NCBI GenBank assembly: GCA_034638255.1
Contig: JAWPGT010000019.1
Span: 124,001-188,000 of the forward strand
From: Coprinus comatus
Taxonomy: Eukaryota; Basidiomycota; Agaricomycetes; Agaricales; Agaricaceae
Direction: 5' to 3'
Length of the DNA stretch: 64,000 nt
Both the position numbers and the translations under genes were made by a program. The stretch's first letter is position 1. Each line of letters begins with the position of its first letter. Under the pieces are notes generated by a model. That model was not told the origin of the DNA. It did not search any database and was given only the letters and a program-made list of their open reading frames with translations. Positions 30,016 to 40,579 of this stretch are shown in pieces.

Positions 30016-31464
30016 TTGAACCCTACCACAAACGAGGCACAAGACATCCGAGACTCCATTAACAATGCAAAGGCTCTTATTTCCTCAATGGAGACTCAAA
30101 TCCAGCAAACTCGAAACACGCTCGCACGCTTAGAAAGACACCAACAAAATATGAAGAATTACGTGACGAGCCAGCAAAGCTTGCTTTCTCCTATTAGGAT
30201 GATTCCCTCCGAAATTCTTGGAGAAATCTTCCTTGCACTCCGAGACATGTCGGATCCTATATGTTTTGGCGACGAAGTATTGGAGAATGTCGAAATATGG
30301 TCCCTCTTACGAGTATGCAGGGTATGGAGAAATGTTGCTCTCTCCTATACGGAGTTGTGGTCACACTTCAATATCGTCCGGCAACCATTCAGTCGACCGG
30401 ATGATTTATACGGGCCTTTAACAATGAGAGCAATGACGCAGTTCACGAAAGATTGTCTGTCATTCTCTCGCAATCGGCCCCTCTGTTTCGTTTTCCACGC
30501 CAGCCAGGAGTACCTTCATATTGGGGAGCTCCTCGCCAGAGAGTCTGAGCGTTGGTCCGCCGTGGCATTCAACAACCGACCTCTTTTAGAAGCTTTGGAA
30601 CCGAAGATTAGGGACCGACTATCTAATCTTGCCTCGCTGGACCTCGATGCAATGGGCAGCGAATGGACTTCCGCAACGCAACCACTGAATACATTCTCGA
30701 CTGCATCCTCTCTCACTCACTTATTGCTCGACTCCTTCCACCAACCGCAATCCCGTTTCATACTCCCTTGGCATCAAATAACACACTTCACCTCTATTGA
30801 CCTTCGAGACTACGTTCCTGTCCTAAGATACATGGTTTCTCTCGTGGACTATACCTCTGTTGATGATGTATGTCAACCAGATGAAATCGCGGAACGGGTA
30901 TTACTTCCTGATCTCGAAAGGCTGGAGGTTACTAGCAGCTCACCAACCACTAGTCAAATCTTTGACGCTTTAAAGACACCAAAACTCAAGACGCTTATAC
31001 TAACCGCTAAACGAGGGTTCAGTAGGATATACGCCGAAGCGGTGGTGCAGATGATTCGATGGTCTGACTGTAGTCCTCGTATGATGTATGTTGCAGAATA
31101 CGCATCGGACTCCATCATTCGGATGACAAAGGAGATGAGGGATTTGGAGTTTCTGGAGATTGCAACCATCAAGTATCCTTCCGAGTTACTTGCTGGATTA
31201 GGGGGACTGCTTCCTAAGCTAAAAGTTCTGAAACTACGAAGATGCGAATGCGATATCAAGCTAGGCCAATACCTTGTGGGTATGATCCAGGCCAGGATCG
31301 AGGCACGGAGAAATTACGGACATGGAGGTCTCAAAGCTGGTCAATCGCTGGTTAAATTGAGTATCAGGCTCTGGAGCTCTCCTATGTCCAAGTTCTTCAA
31401 TGCATGGAAACCTGCAGCGCGTCAGCTGGAGGAGTTAGGCGTCGAGGTTGAGTTGTTATACTAA
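30016..31464 (+). CDS. F-box-like protein, 482 aa
   Basis: Intronless gene of the large agaricomycete F-box-like family, thought to supply substrate adaptors for SCF ubiquitin ligases. Residues about 8-60 form a coiled coil (DIRDSINNAKALISSMETQI and onward). The F-box core follows: IRMIPSEILGEIFLALRD, then LLRVCRVWRNVALSYTELWS. The remaining 350 residues are leucine-rich with LRR-like spacing (for example RLSNLASLDLDAMGS, LPKLKVLKLRRCEC), the usual substrate-recognition part. No transmembrane segment. The target is unknown. Confidence 0.85.
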   Translation: MNPTTNEAQDIRDSINNAKALISSMETQIQQTRNTLARLERHQQNMKNYVTSQQSLLSPIRMIPSEILGEIFLALRDMSDPICFGDEVLENVEIWSLLRVCRVWRNVALSYTELWSHFNIVRQPFSRPDDLYGPLTMRAMTQFTKDCLSFSRNRPLCFVFHASQEYLHIGELLARESERWSAVAFNNRPLLEALEPKIRDRLSNLASLDLDAMGSEWTSATQPLNTFSTASSLTHLLLDSFHQPQSRFILPWHQITHFTSIDLRDYVPVLRYMVSLVDYTSVDDVCQPDEIAERVLLPDLERLEVTSSSPTTSQIFDALKTPKLKTLILTAKRGFSRIYAEAVVQMIRWSDCSPRMMYVAEYASDSIIRMTKEMRDLEFLEIATIKYPSELLAGLGGLLPKLKVLKLRRCECDIKLGQYLVGMIQARIEARRNYGHGGLKAGQSLVKLSIRLWSSPMSKFFNAWKPAARQLEELGVEVELLY

Positions 31465-31839
31465 TATTGGGACAGTCTACTATAATGGAGCTGGTATACT
31501 CGAACTTTGAATTAAATACTTGTGGATCTACTATAGTATATGATCTAGCGAGGTGATAGTTATCCTACAATTTAGTTTTCTTAGATTTACATACTACTCA
31601 TACCAATAGTATATAGATGAGCTCCGGTTTTGTTTATTGATGTGACTTCTGAGTGTGTAATCACATCAACGCATACGACTTGTGCTCCAACACCCATGTT
31701 GACCATGGCGGGTTGCTCATTAAACTTCACTTATACTTTCATCGCTTGTATAATCGCTGCTACTAGGGCTTCCGTGGCTGAACAAGCATCGTTCAAAAAC
31801 CCGGAAGAGACTATTTTAAATACCTCTCGACCGCCATGG
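31465..31839. other. Intergenic between F-box-like and DAO genes
   Basis: AT-rich. The open frame that contains the DAO start is open back to 31630, but that upstream part is Cys/Thr-rich without similarity to the family, so the ATG at 31840 is preferred. Confidence 0.4.
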
Positions 31840-33473
31840 ATGACTTTACCAGTCGTAAACCCCACCAAGTCGTTTTGGACAGATACCCCAGGTGCTAACC
31901 CGTTAGCTCATGAAGGCAGTCTCTGGGCGCCTGGGATTTGAAGATGATGATGTGGATGTGTGCATAATAGGATCTGGTATCACAGGTATCTCTACACTGT
32001 ATCATCTTCAACAGTTCCTTGCAACAAATAATCACACCGACGCAATGAACGTTGTTGTTCTAGAAGCTCGTGAATTCTGTAAGTAAATATCGCAGAAAAT
32101 GTCTCTGGTTAATCATTGGACCATTACAAATAGGTTCTGGTGCTACTGGAAGAAATGGAGGACATTTAACCCGCAATCCTTTTCTTGGATACGAGTCAAG
32201 AGCAAAGAAGTATGGACACTCAAATGCTAATAAGGCGTACCTTTTGGAAGACTATGTCACCAATGCTGTGGTTGGTACTATCCATTCACATAATCTGGTT
32301 GAGCGTGTAGACCTTGTTAAGGGTGACCATATTACCCTTTTCTTTACGCCTGAGGAGGCACACGAAGCTTCGTCAGATTTCTCACAAGCAAATAGTAACG
32401 GTGTGAACTTAAAAGGGGTGGATTTCCTAGATAGACTGTCGGTGCATGAGGTACGTGCTTTTGGCATTGCCTGCAGCCTTCCTATAGATAGTGAACTGAA
32501 ATTTATTTGTTAGAAATACGGTGCCGACTACCCTGGGCTATCCTTTGCATCTTACAATCTTTGGCCTGTCAAATTTGTTTCAGAACTGTACAATTTGGTC
32601 ACAAGGCCTCCATCATCCTCGTCCCCACCCTCATCCTCACTCAATGTCAAATTGCACACCATGACTCCAGTAACTTCAATCACACGGTCGCATTCAGCAC
32701 AAACAGATAATGCATGGAATGTTCATACACATAGAGGTGCACTCACCTGTAAGAACGTCGTTCATGCAACGAATGCCTATGCTCCATACCTCCTTCCCCA
32801 ATTTCAAGATCGAATTATTCCAACACGAGGCCAAATGATTGCCCTTCGAGCCAAAACTTCGCTAGATCGCCTTGAGCGACATTCCTGGGATGCCAATTGG
32901 GGGTACGAGTATTGGTTCCCTCGGCCAGAAGAAAAAAGCTCTGGAAATGATACTCGTAAACCACCCTTGGTGATGCTAGGAGGAGGAAGGGATACTGCTG
33001 GTCCGACTTTGGACCAGTATACAGTCGATGATAGCATACTGAATGAGCAAGTTGGACAAACCCTACGTGAGTTTTTACCGAAAACATTTAATGGTACAGG
33101 TCTATTCGAAGAGGGAAGAGAACCTGAAATGGAATGGGTTAGTTCTTCTTAATTATTCCAGGGAGAAATCTAATATTTTGAAAGACCGGGATTATGGGCT
33201 TTACTCCCGACGGAGTTCCAGTTGTAGGACCTATAGAACATCTAGAAGGCCAATTTATAGCCGCCGGCTTCACAGGCCATGGGATGCCGCGTACATTTGC
33301 TGCGTACGTCTTTCACTCAGATTAATCCGTGATGTCTATATTAAATAAAGAAACAATTATGTATATATAGTGCTGAAGTCGTCGCTGGGATGATTTCTTC
33401 TAAGCTTACGGGTACAACATGGCAATTACCAGAATGGCTGCCAGAACATTATCTTACGACATGGAAACCTTAA
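31840..33473 (+). CDS. FAD-dependent oxidoreductase, DAO family (frame break)
   Basis: Fungal D-amino-acid-oxidase-superfamily protein, substrate unknown. Exon 1 begins MTLPVVNPTKSFWTDTPGA then NPLAHEGS, the usual N-terminus. The FAD-binding Rossmann motif VDVCIIGSGITGISTLYHL follows, then SGATGRNGGHLTRNPF (family block), PTRGQMIALRAKT, WGYEYWFPRPEE, LVMLGGGRDTAGPTLDQYT, and the FAD C-terminal block MGFTPDGVPVVGP, AAGFTGHGMPRTFAA. The stop is at 33471-33473. Oddity: between NPLAHEGS and DDVDVCII the frame changes. A 25-nt GT...AG stretch (31919-31943) would restore it but is too short for a normal intron. So this is either a one-base indel in the genome or assembly, or an unusual splice. Several further introns are normal. 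Confidence 0.8.
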
Positions 33474-33489
33474 CCCCCATAACCCTCTC

Positions 33490-33840
33490 CTAATTGTTGC
33501 GTCGAATTATTAGCTCCAATAAACCGTCATCTATTGTTGTAAGTACGGGTTGTATATCCGGGACCCTGGAATCCACCCCGATCTTCTGAACATATTCTGT
33601 TCGTTGACGAAATATCAAGAATAGAATGCGATTGGCACAGATGAAGTGTGTCTATCCTTCTTGTATGATCTGTATCGTATATAATAGTAAGCAAATGATA
33701 CCAAAAAAGTTGGGTGAGGGAACAGATGTCCAATCCATATATCAAAGCAATGGGAAAAGGAGTGGACTGCGGGACTGCTGAATATGATGGGAGGAATGGG
33801 GACGGGGGAAGAAGTTGTACTAGTATTACTTAACATATGT
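33490..33840 (-). pseudogene. 3' fragment of a DUF6533-type 7TM gene
   Basis: The last exon ends at 33490 and encodes FICANRILFLIFRQRTEYVQ plus a short tail; an intron acceptor precedes it (at about 33655). The upstream exon encodes FPIALIYGLDICSLTQLFW. The motif NRILFLIFRQRTE is shared almost identically with the gene ending at 34789, and the DNA around 33597-33650 matches 34857-34910 closely. No other family exons (DUF6533, RVNALYGW-like) are seen further upstream on this strand, so only a 3' piece is present. It overlaps nothing and sits tail-to-tail with the DAO gene. Confidence 0.55.
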
Positions 33841-34788
33841 CAGTCTTTAACTGGGCTTCAAGTAAGTATCCAAAGATGTCGGCGACAGGATCAGTATAAG
33901 CCTGCCTTAAGCCCTGAGTATAGAGTTCAGTGTCAGCGCTGTTAGTACGACCACACTACAATTGAGTAAGAGCGAACGTTCAAGGCCTCATGGCACGCTC
34001 TTTACCATAGGTTTATGCACAGAGAATTACAGGAACGAACGTCATTGTTAAACTCCTTTACTACCCACTACTCCCTGTACTTAAATACTTGCAAATGAAC
34101 ATGGTTCTGGGTTCTACTTGTATCATGTAAGAGCTGACATGTCTGTAAGGGTGTTCCTTCCAAATTGAAGTCAATTGGAACCCAATAATCAAAAGGCCTA
34201 TGAACCCATTCATTTGTTATAACGTCACGTAGTATTGCCATTGAAGAAACATAAAAATGCTTTGCGGTTGTCAGGGTATCATATGTACTCCATCCTTATT
34301 CGGAAGCAGTAGTTGAACCGAACTTGAGCGTTAATTGTAAGTAAAGTATATGTCCCCCAAGAACTTTTAACGAAATTACAGCTATCCAAGTACCTTGAGG
34401 TTTAAAGGCTTTGTCTGCTCTAAACTCTGGTCAAGGCTAGTCACTGACACTTGGGAAGCAACCTATAGGAAGATAAAAATCACTACTATTTTACAAGTAA
34501 GACCAGGGTCGCACCTGTCATTGCGTGGGTCTCGGAGACAAACTGTGACGAGTGTCGAGCGCAAGTCGAGGGATGCATTCGAATTTACGACTCTCTCTGG
34601 TCGGGGGCGCGTGTCACAACTTCATAGAACAAATTTACACCAGTCAACCACCAGTGATTATGCCGTTTACAAGAGACGGATACCGTTTAAACTTGGCGCT
34701 TATGGGGGCACTCCATTTACAGCAAGTCATAAATGATAAAGAATTAGAAAAGCAATAACATTATACAAGCATAGATCCAAATTCTGTT
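33841..34788. other. Intergenic between 7TM fragment and 7TM gene
   Basis: No supported gene. A 113-codon plus-strand frame at 34395-34736 ends next to the 7TM stop and has no domain. The missing exons of the 33.5-kb fragment are not found here. Confidence 0.4.
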
Positions 34789-36243
34789 TTACATTGTTGT
34801 ATATACCGACAGATACTCTGGCAGTGTCCCGGTCTCCAGTTCTGCCTCCGCAATACGTTCTGTCCGTTGGCGAAAGATCAAGAATAGAATGCGGTTGGTG
34901 CACATTGAGTGCAACACTGCCACGGTTTCAGAAAACAGATTCTGGAGGGCAACCTAATATGTGAATTGGTTAGGCTTTGTTGACGAAAGGTTCAGGTTTA
35001 GTAGTCTTACAGGAGCACATACAGTGAATACGATATTGATTGTGATGATTCCTAGAAACATTTTGAGAATGGTGGTACTGATCTGTACACTAGCAACATA
35101 CCTATCATCAAAAAATAGCACACTAATCCTATGTTCTTGTTTATTTCCTGTCACCAGAGGAGCTTATGGGACATACCTTGTCGATATAGTTCACGAATCC
35201 ACATCGAACCTGGCCTCTGGAGAACCGCTAGACATGCCGAGAACACAATTTAGTCACCATCATCTTCGGGGTATAACTAGAGAGCCTCCTCACGATATTT
35301 CACAGCTCTCAAAATGGTTAGGAAAGCCACAACTACAACATCCGGAATCAATTATAATCAGGTGAATAGAGCAGTTGATGTTTTGGTGAACACGCACGAG
35401 ATTCGAAGGCTACAACGGTAAGATAAGCCCAAATAACTCCTTGTTTCCTTGATACAACTTCGCAACTGGCAGTTGGAAGGGAGCTGTCTATAGTCATCGC
35501 CGGATCTTAAGTGAGCATGTGTCCACTTGTGGTACTGAGTACACGAACATTGTTTACTTTTTGTAAACATATTCAATGATATTACACAAGAAACACACAG
35601 AAGCTATGGAATGATTAGAACAACACGTATATTAAGTCTTCAAAACACACCTACCACATATACAATGGTCAAAGGTATTGTGACACGGTGTTTTCGTTCC
35701 CATATGGCGCAGGTTCGTAGCAAAAGAACCACTATAGAGAAAAAGGCGTTAGGTTCCAGTTTCCTCTTTGGACTGCATGAAATACGTTCATTCTGTAACA
35801 CCCATACAACAGGCCAGTAACCCTGCTAAAGGTTAGTACTCATAACAATGTAACAAGACTTTAGAACCCACAGGTTTGGATATTATATACACTTTTACAT
35901 AACTTAGATAAACTCGTCTGTAAGCTGGGAATGGGTATGTTCTGTTAAGGATGCTGATATACCTGAACAGATTGATTTAGCGGTTGGCTAACTGGATAAA
36001 TGCATATCAATTCTACTGGAATTGTAGTAGTTGAGAGCGCAAATGACATACAAACCATTGCGAGCATGGAGTAAATGAAGGGAAGGTATCGGTTGCACAC
36101 GAATGCCAACATCCCAAACGATAATCGTGGTTTGAACCACATATATTCTATCTGTGAAGGTATTCGGTTACTTAAAGCAATACCAATGCGAGAAAGAGAT
36201 ATGCATACCTCACGATCTAGAGTGCATATGTAATCGTAAAACT
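34789..36243 (-). CDS. DUF6533-type 7TM protein, 5' end unresolved
   Basis: Agaricomycete seven-transmembrane family of unknown role. Exons recognised: FYDYICTLDRE (about 36211-36243) spliced to IEYMWFKPRLSFGMLAFV then CNRYLPF (the DUF6533 signature), a middle region read only in part, VVVVAFLTILRAVKY, LQRPGSMWIRELYRQ, GLVCYFLMI, GIITINIVFTVCAP, and a last exon with ALQNLFSETVAVLHS, then NRILFLIFRQRTERI and a tail ending at 34789. Several of these joins need short introns with good GT/AG ends. I could not find a convincing first exon above 36243. The middle (35.3-35.95 kb) has stops, so partial decay cannot be excluded. It is same-strand with three related copies in the window. Confidence 0.55.
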
Positions 36244-37339
36244 TATCATCTCGTCAGCGCACTTTCATTATGGAGAAATGAGAAACTGACTAAGAGAACA
36301 CACGTTGCATTTAACACACTCGAGGTCACTCTCCTATGCCCTTCGTTTGTAATCTGCGTCACATCATCTTAACACGTTGAAAATTGTCATTTATTCAAGC
36401 CATGTGTGACGCACCACATAAGTTACAATTGCCCTCAATTCCTCATAACCAAAGAGAAAGCTTCGCAGTATTTGGATTTTATCCAATAGCATGTTGAGTC
36501 AAGAGAGGGATGACGATAAGGGAGGAAGTTGTGTGCCGGTTCTAATGCAGAGCCTTTAGTAAGGACTCAAACCCAGCGTCCTTCTCATGGTCTTCCTCCT
36601 ACTTGTATTTATTTTAGGTCTTCTCTCCGGGCCTGACAGGAACCCTGCAACGATGGTTATTCGAATGAATAAACTCATTTTCGTGGAAAATTGTCTAGAA
36701 ACCTAACCCCAAACCCTTACCCCATGGAAGTATGTTATTGGACAGTGCAGTTTTTTAACATATAAATGACTGAATGTCACGTGGTACCAAGTGGCACCTC
36801 GGGGTTCGTGAGTTCAACTTGGATTACTTGGCAAAATCCTTGGGTGGGGGGAAAGCTCAGGGTCCATTAGAGTAACAGAGAGTAACTCAAGGTAACTCAC
36901 AGGGACTGAGGACCCTTAATATAGCCTTTACAGTTATCCATGTGGCGCCCTTAGTTTGGTTTGGCCACGGTAATTAATTGCCATAAACGATCATCCACTA
37001 AGTTTCCGCCGCTGAAAACAGAGGTCATGAAATCCAATGTTAAATATTGAAGTTCAAGTGTGATGGAAATTCCTAGTATCGTACGCTTGGAGCTTGGACC
37101 ATCGGTTGATGGCGTCTAATTCCATCACATCGCTGAATGATTTTCAACTACACTTCAAGCTGCATGTCCAAGTTTTTTACCACTGCGCTGTTTTATTAGT
37201 ACACAGATGGTGTCCAAGCATATTTCATATTACTTGGACAATTCTGTCCACAGAACGAGATAAAATGGGGAAGCTCACAGCAGGACTAGACAAGCAAACG
37301 CCCTCCATCCAATTTCCAGTGCAAAGCAACCTCTAAGAA
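36244..37339. other. Intergenic, 1.1 kb
   Basis: No supported gene. It probably contains the missing first exon of the 7TM gene near its left end (DNA around 36300-36400). An 80-codon frame at 37094-37336 has no domain. Confidence 0.4.
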
Positions 37340-37948
37340 ATGTCTTCATCCACCAGCCTATTCGCCAAAATTAAAACTCCATTCCTTCCCAAGTCATACA
37401 ACCAAATCTCCAACTCTCCGCGTGTAAAGAAGGATGCATATGAAACCCGTATCATCATGGACGAGTCATACATTTCCAAACCGGACACTGTTATGCTTAT
37501 TCACAACGGTGATCCAGTGATCATGAATGCTTATGCTTCACGTCGTTTTCACGATCTTGACCATGAACCCTTCGTTCCTTCTCGTGTTGTTGAACATGAT
37601 TCGGAAGCGAATGTGGCTCAGAATAATCACAATATCGCCCGCCCACGCCCAACCTATTACCGACCTACTCGGTCGTATGCAGTCGATGGAGGATGGAGGA
37701 GCGAGCCAAATATTGCTGTTAAACAAAACGTTGTGAGGGAAGATCGCTTTCAGACAGATAAGTCAACCAAGTATGGCGGCTCTCAAAGGAAGGGGAGCCA
37801 GTCAATGTCGATGAGGGACAAACTATACCACACCTGGGTCGCAACCAAATTCCGTGTTCATATACGTGGTATTCGCATACAACGCTGGTTTAAAGAATGC
37901 TTGGGAAGTACAGATAGGGACTCCGCATCCATACAGTCATTATATTGA
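37340..37948 (+). CDS. Hypothetical protein, 202 aa
   Basis: Intronless frame beginning MSSSTSLFAKIKTPFLPKSY. No domain is recognised. The middle is rich in Asn, Arg, Pro and Tyr and probably disordered; the C-terminus is basic and amphipathic (KLYHTWVATKFRVHIRGIRI then QRWFKECLG), which could be a membrane- or nucleic-acid-contacting helix. No signal peptide. The frame is much longer than its surroundings allow by chance. Likely a lineage-restricted gene. Confidence 0.55.
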   Translation: MSSSTSLFAKIKTPFLPKSYNQISNSPRVKKDAYETRIIMDESYISKPDTVMLIHNGDPVIMNAYASRRFHDLDHEPFVPSRVVEHDSEANVAQNNHNIARPRPTYYRPTRSYAVDGGWRSEPNIAVKQNVVREDRFQTDKSTKYGGSQRKGSQSMSMRDKLYHTWVATKFRVHIRGIRIQRWFKECLGSTDRDSASIQSLY

Positions 37949-38169
37949 AGGTGCACTAGGCGTCGGGTGCCGTATTTGCCTGTGTAATATTGTTCATCTG
38001 ATTGTTTATTACCCTGTAAATTTTTCCTTAAAAGTCATCTATATGTCCAAAAATATAAAATAAAATACAATAGTCCCTAGTAATTTCCAAATCAGCAGTT
38101 GCATACGAAGATCATCGCGAAAAAAGCAAACTCAATAAACCCCTAATGTCGCAATGGGCGTCCTCAGGT

Positions 38170-39725
38170 TCATCCAGCATTACACCAGACATTTCCCCAT
38201 CTATCCTGAGAAGTCCCAGTAACACCCCGTCTTTCACCTCCATCTGCACCATCAATGTAACCGAACCCATAACTCGAAGCACCATTGAAATGCGCCAGCG
38301 GGCACTTGAATCCCAAGAATGGCGGACAAGCACGATCCACTGCTGTACATACTTCAATACAAGGCAATAACCTGGTGTACGACAGACTCGTGAAAGGCAG
38401 AGATTCACTAGACGTGGAACTAGTTGGTACATGGGCCAAGGCAGAAAACGCAGCTTGTGGTTGATCCATTGAAGCCGTTGGTCCTGCATTAATTATCCCA
38501 GTAGTACTTGGATCAGGTGAAACGAATCGTGGGTTCGAAGGGCTAGGTTCACTGCAACGGGGGAATACAACCGCACAAAGCCATTTTCTGTATTCGCGTT
38601 GGCAGTCATCACAGCCGACTAGGGGCGAATACCAATCCCTTCCACAGGCAAATGTTGAGAGAGATACTGTGAAATTTCTCATAACATTGATGACTTGCGA
38701 AGAGATTTCAGTGGGAAGGTTTTGGGAATCATATAATGGAAAGTCGGATCCAGAAGGAGCGGCTAATGGAATGGCATATGTAGTTGAAGGACAGTATGGA
38801 AGTGAATGCACCAATGTACAGGAAAAGGATGCTATATTGTATTTTAGATCACAATGTACCGCAGGGGTGTTTGGGTGTACGTACCGGACTTTGTCACAAA
38901 GTTGATGGGCCCAGAGACTTTATTTCCGTCTTGGATAGCAAAAGCAGTATAGTTGGTAGACGGAGACAATCCGCTAAGCAGCCATTCATTCCGCCAACCA
39001 TCTTGGGGTCCGGACATCCAGAAAGAAGAGTTGACAATTACTCCAACCGTATTGACACTAGAGTTTAGAAAACACGCAGTCCGCAGTTGTGGTGGGGCTA
39101 TTGTCCTCGTAAGTATTAGGCTCAAGTTGGGAGACGACGAAGGTGAATTTTGAATGATTGATTCTGCAGAAGGAAGTGTATAATTTGGGTATTGAGGCTT
39201 GGGTAGGTTAGGTGGATCTTCGAATTTATGGGAATATACAATAGCCTGGTTACTCGTCGAATCGGCGAAACGTGGAAGATCAGGTAATATTTCATGAATA
39301 GGACCTGTGAATACGCGGTGAGCCACTGCGTGAAATCAAGAAGTTCATGAACAAAGACCATTGTTTGAGACTGCAATTTCAAACGACGTTCCGGGTGGTA
39401 AATCCTCTACCGCTAGCACACCTCCGTTTGGAAAGATCCCATTCCAAAAACCAAGCCCGTACGTTAACTGAATCTCTCGAGTATCGGGTCCTCCATCAGG
39501 GCCGGGGTCGTCTTCGATTGCCGAGTTTGTACTATTTGATATGAAGAATCGAGGAGAGGCAGAAGAACATAGAGCTATGGTAATGTTTAGTTCGTCCTGA
39601 CCCGGTATCAAAAACGATGTCTCTGTGGTAAACGTCGCAACGTTGTTCAGCAGTAGCGGTGTCCTCGTCTGTGCTTTCGTAGATAAAATGAGAGATATCA
39701 GACATAGCAGCGTCGCTGGTAACAT
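38170..39725 (-). CDS. MID1: Mid1, stretch-activated Ca2+ channel subunit
   Basis: Regulatory subunit of the fungal high-affinity Cch1-Mid1 plasma-membrane calcium channel, needed for calcium entry on cell-wall, mating or membrane stress. The N-terminal signal peptide is MLPATLLCLISLILSTKAQT. A long Asn-glycosylated ectodomain follows (NSTNS, NYT, NSS sequons; the block TRTIAPPQLRTACFLNS). Then come the family blocks CTLVHSLPYCPSTTYAIP and ACGRDWYSPLVGCDDCQREY. The Cys-rich C-terminus includes LCAVVFPRC, LLPCIEVCTAVDRACPPFLG and FKCP. Two introns split it. The length, near 490 residues, is close to other fungal Mid1 proteins. Flanked by the 7TM genes but with no obvious joint regulation. Confidence 0.88.
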
Positions 39726-40579
39726 GGTTACTTTCCAAGGGCTACATCACATTAACACATTTGACCAAATCAATATTACGTAATTATGTATCTCAAAATA
39801 GCTATTACCAACACAACCATTATCATCAGCACCCCTTGCCAGTGTGGCTGATTTGGTCCGCGTAGTTTAAACTCTACAGCCCACGAAAGACTGAGACTTC
39901 ACATCCTTTGTAGAGCTTTGATATCCTTCATCATCATTTTCCATAATATTGACAGCCACACTGTGTGTGCTTAAATATTCTCTACATACGTTCCCATATG
40001 TCTCGGCGGCATCAACTAGGCTGACACCGATGGTGTGACATTTTCTATCGTGATGGAACTTGAAATAAACAAGATAGTGCCTAGTAACAAGAACCAATAC
40101 TTCGTCACTACCAAAGTCCGAAAGGACCACAGGCGAAAGGATATAATACCTAGTATCAATCAGAGTTGGTGCTTTATAACCTTCAACAGCAAAGATAAAA
40201 CCATTAGAACATCATCCCCTCAATACACATAAAAACATACGAACACATAACAAAAGTATTCTGAGCTCTGAGTAGTAAAAAATATAGATGAAAGAAAAGA
40301 TGATTCAATACAATTTAGTTGCTATGTTCTGTCCGTTCTGGTGTACTATTATTCATAGTAAAGAGGGGAGTCGAAGGAGGTCCAACATGATCCAAATATG
40401 TACTAGCAACTGCCATAGTACCTATAGGATGATGTCCGGAAAATCTGATTGCTTTACTGTGAAGTCTCAGGTATATCCTTGCGCTCTATGGATACAATAT
40501 TTTAGTACTAAGATTAACTGCTGTGACATGTTGCACAAAGGAAGGGTTTACCATTATTGGCTGCATCGCCATTGAAATA
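39726..40579. other. Intergenic between MID1 and 7TM gene
   Basis: AT-rich. An 87-codon minus-strand frame at 39867-40130, with an acidic tail, might be a C-terminal exon of something but I cannot connect it to an upstream exon. No gene is called. Confidence 0.4.

Noticed and set aside
39867..40130. 87-codon minus-strand frame with acidic tail
   Set aside because: Could be a C-terminal exon, but no upstream exon or domain joins to it.
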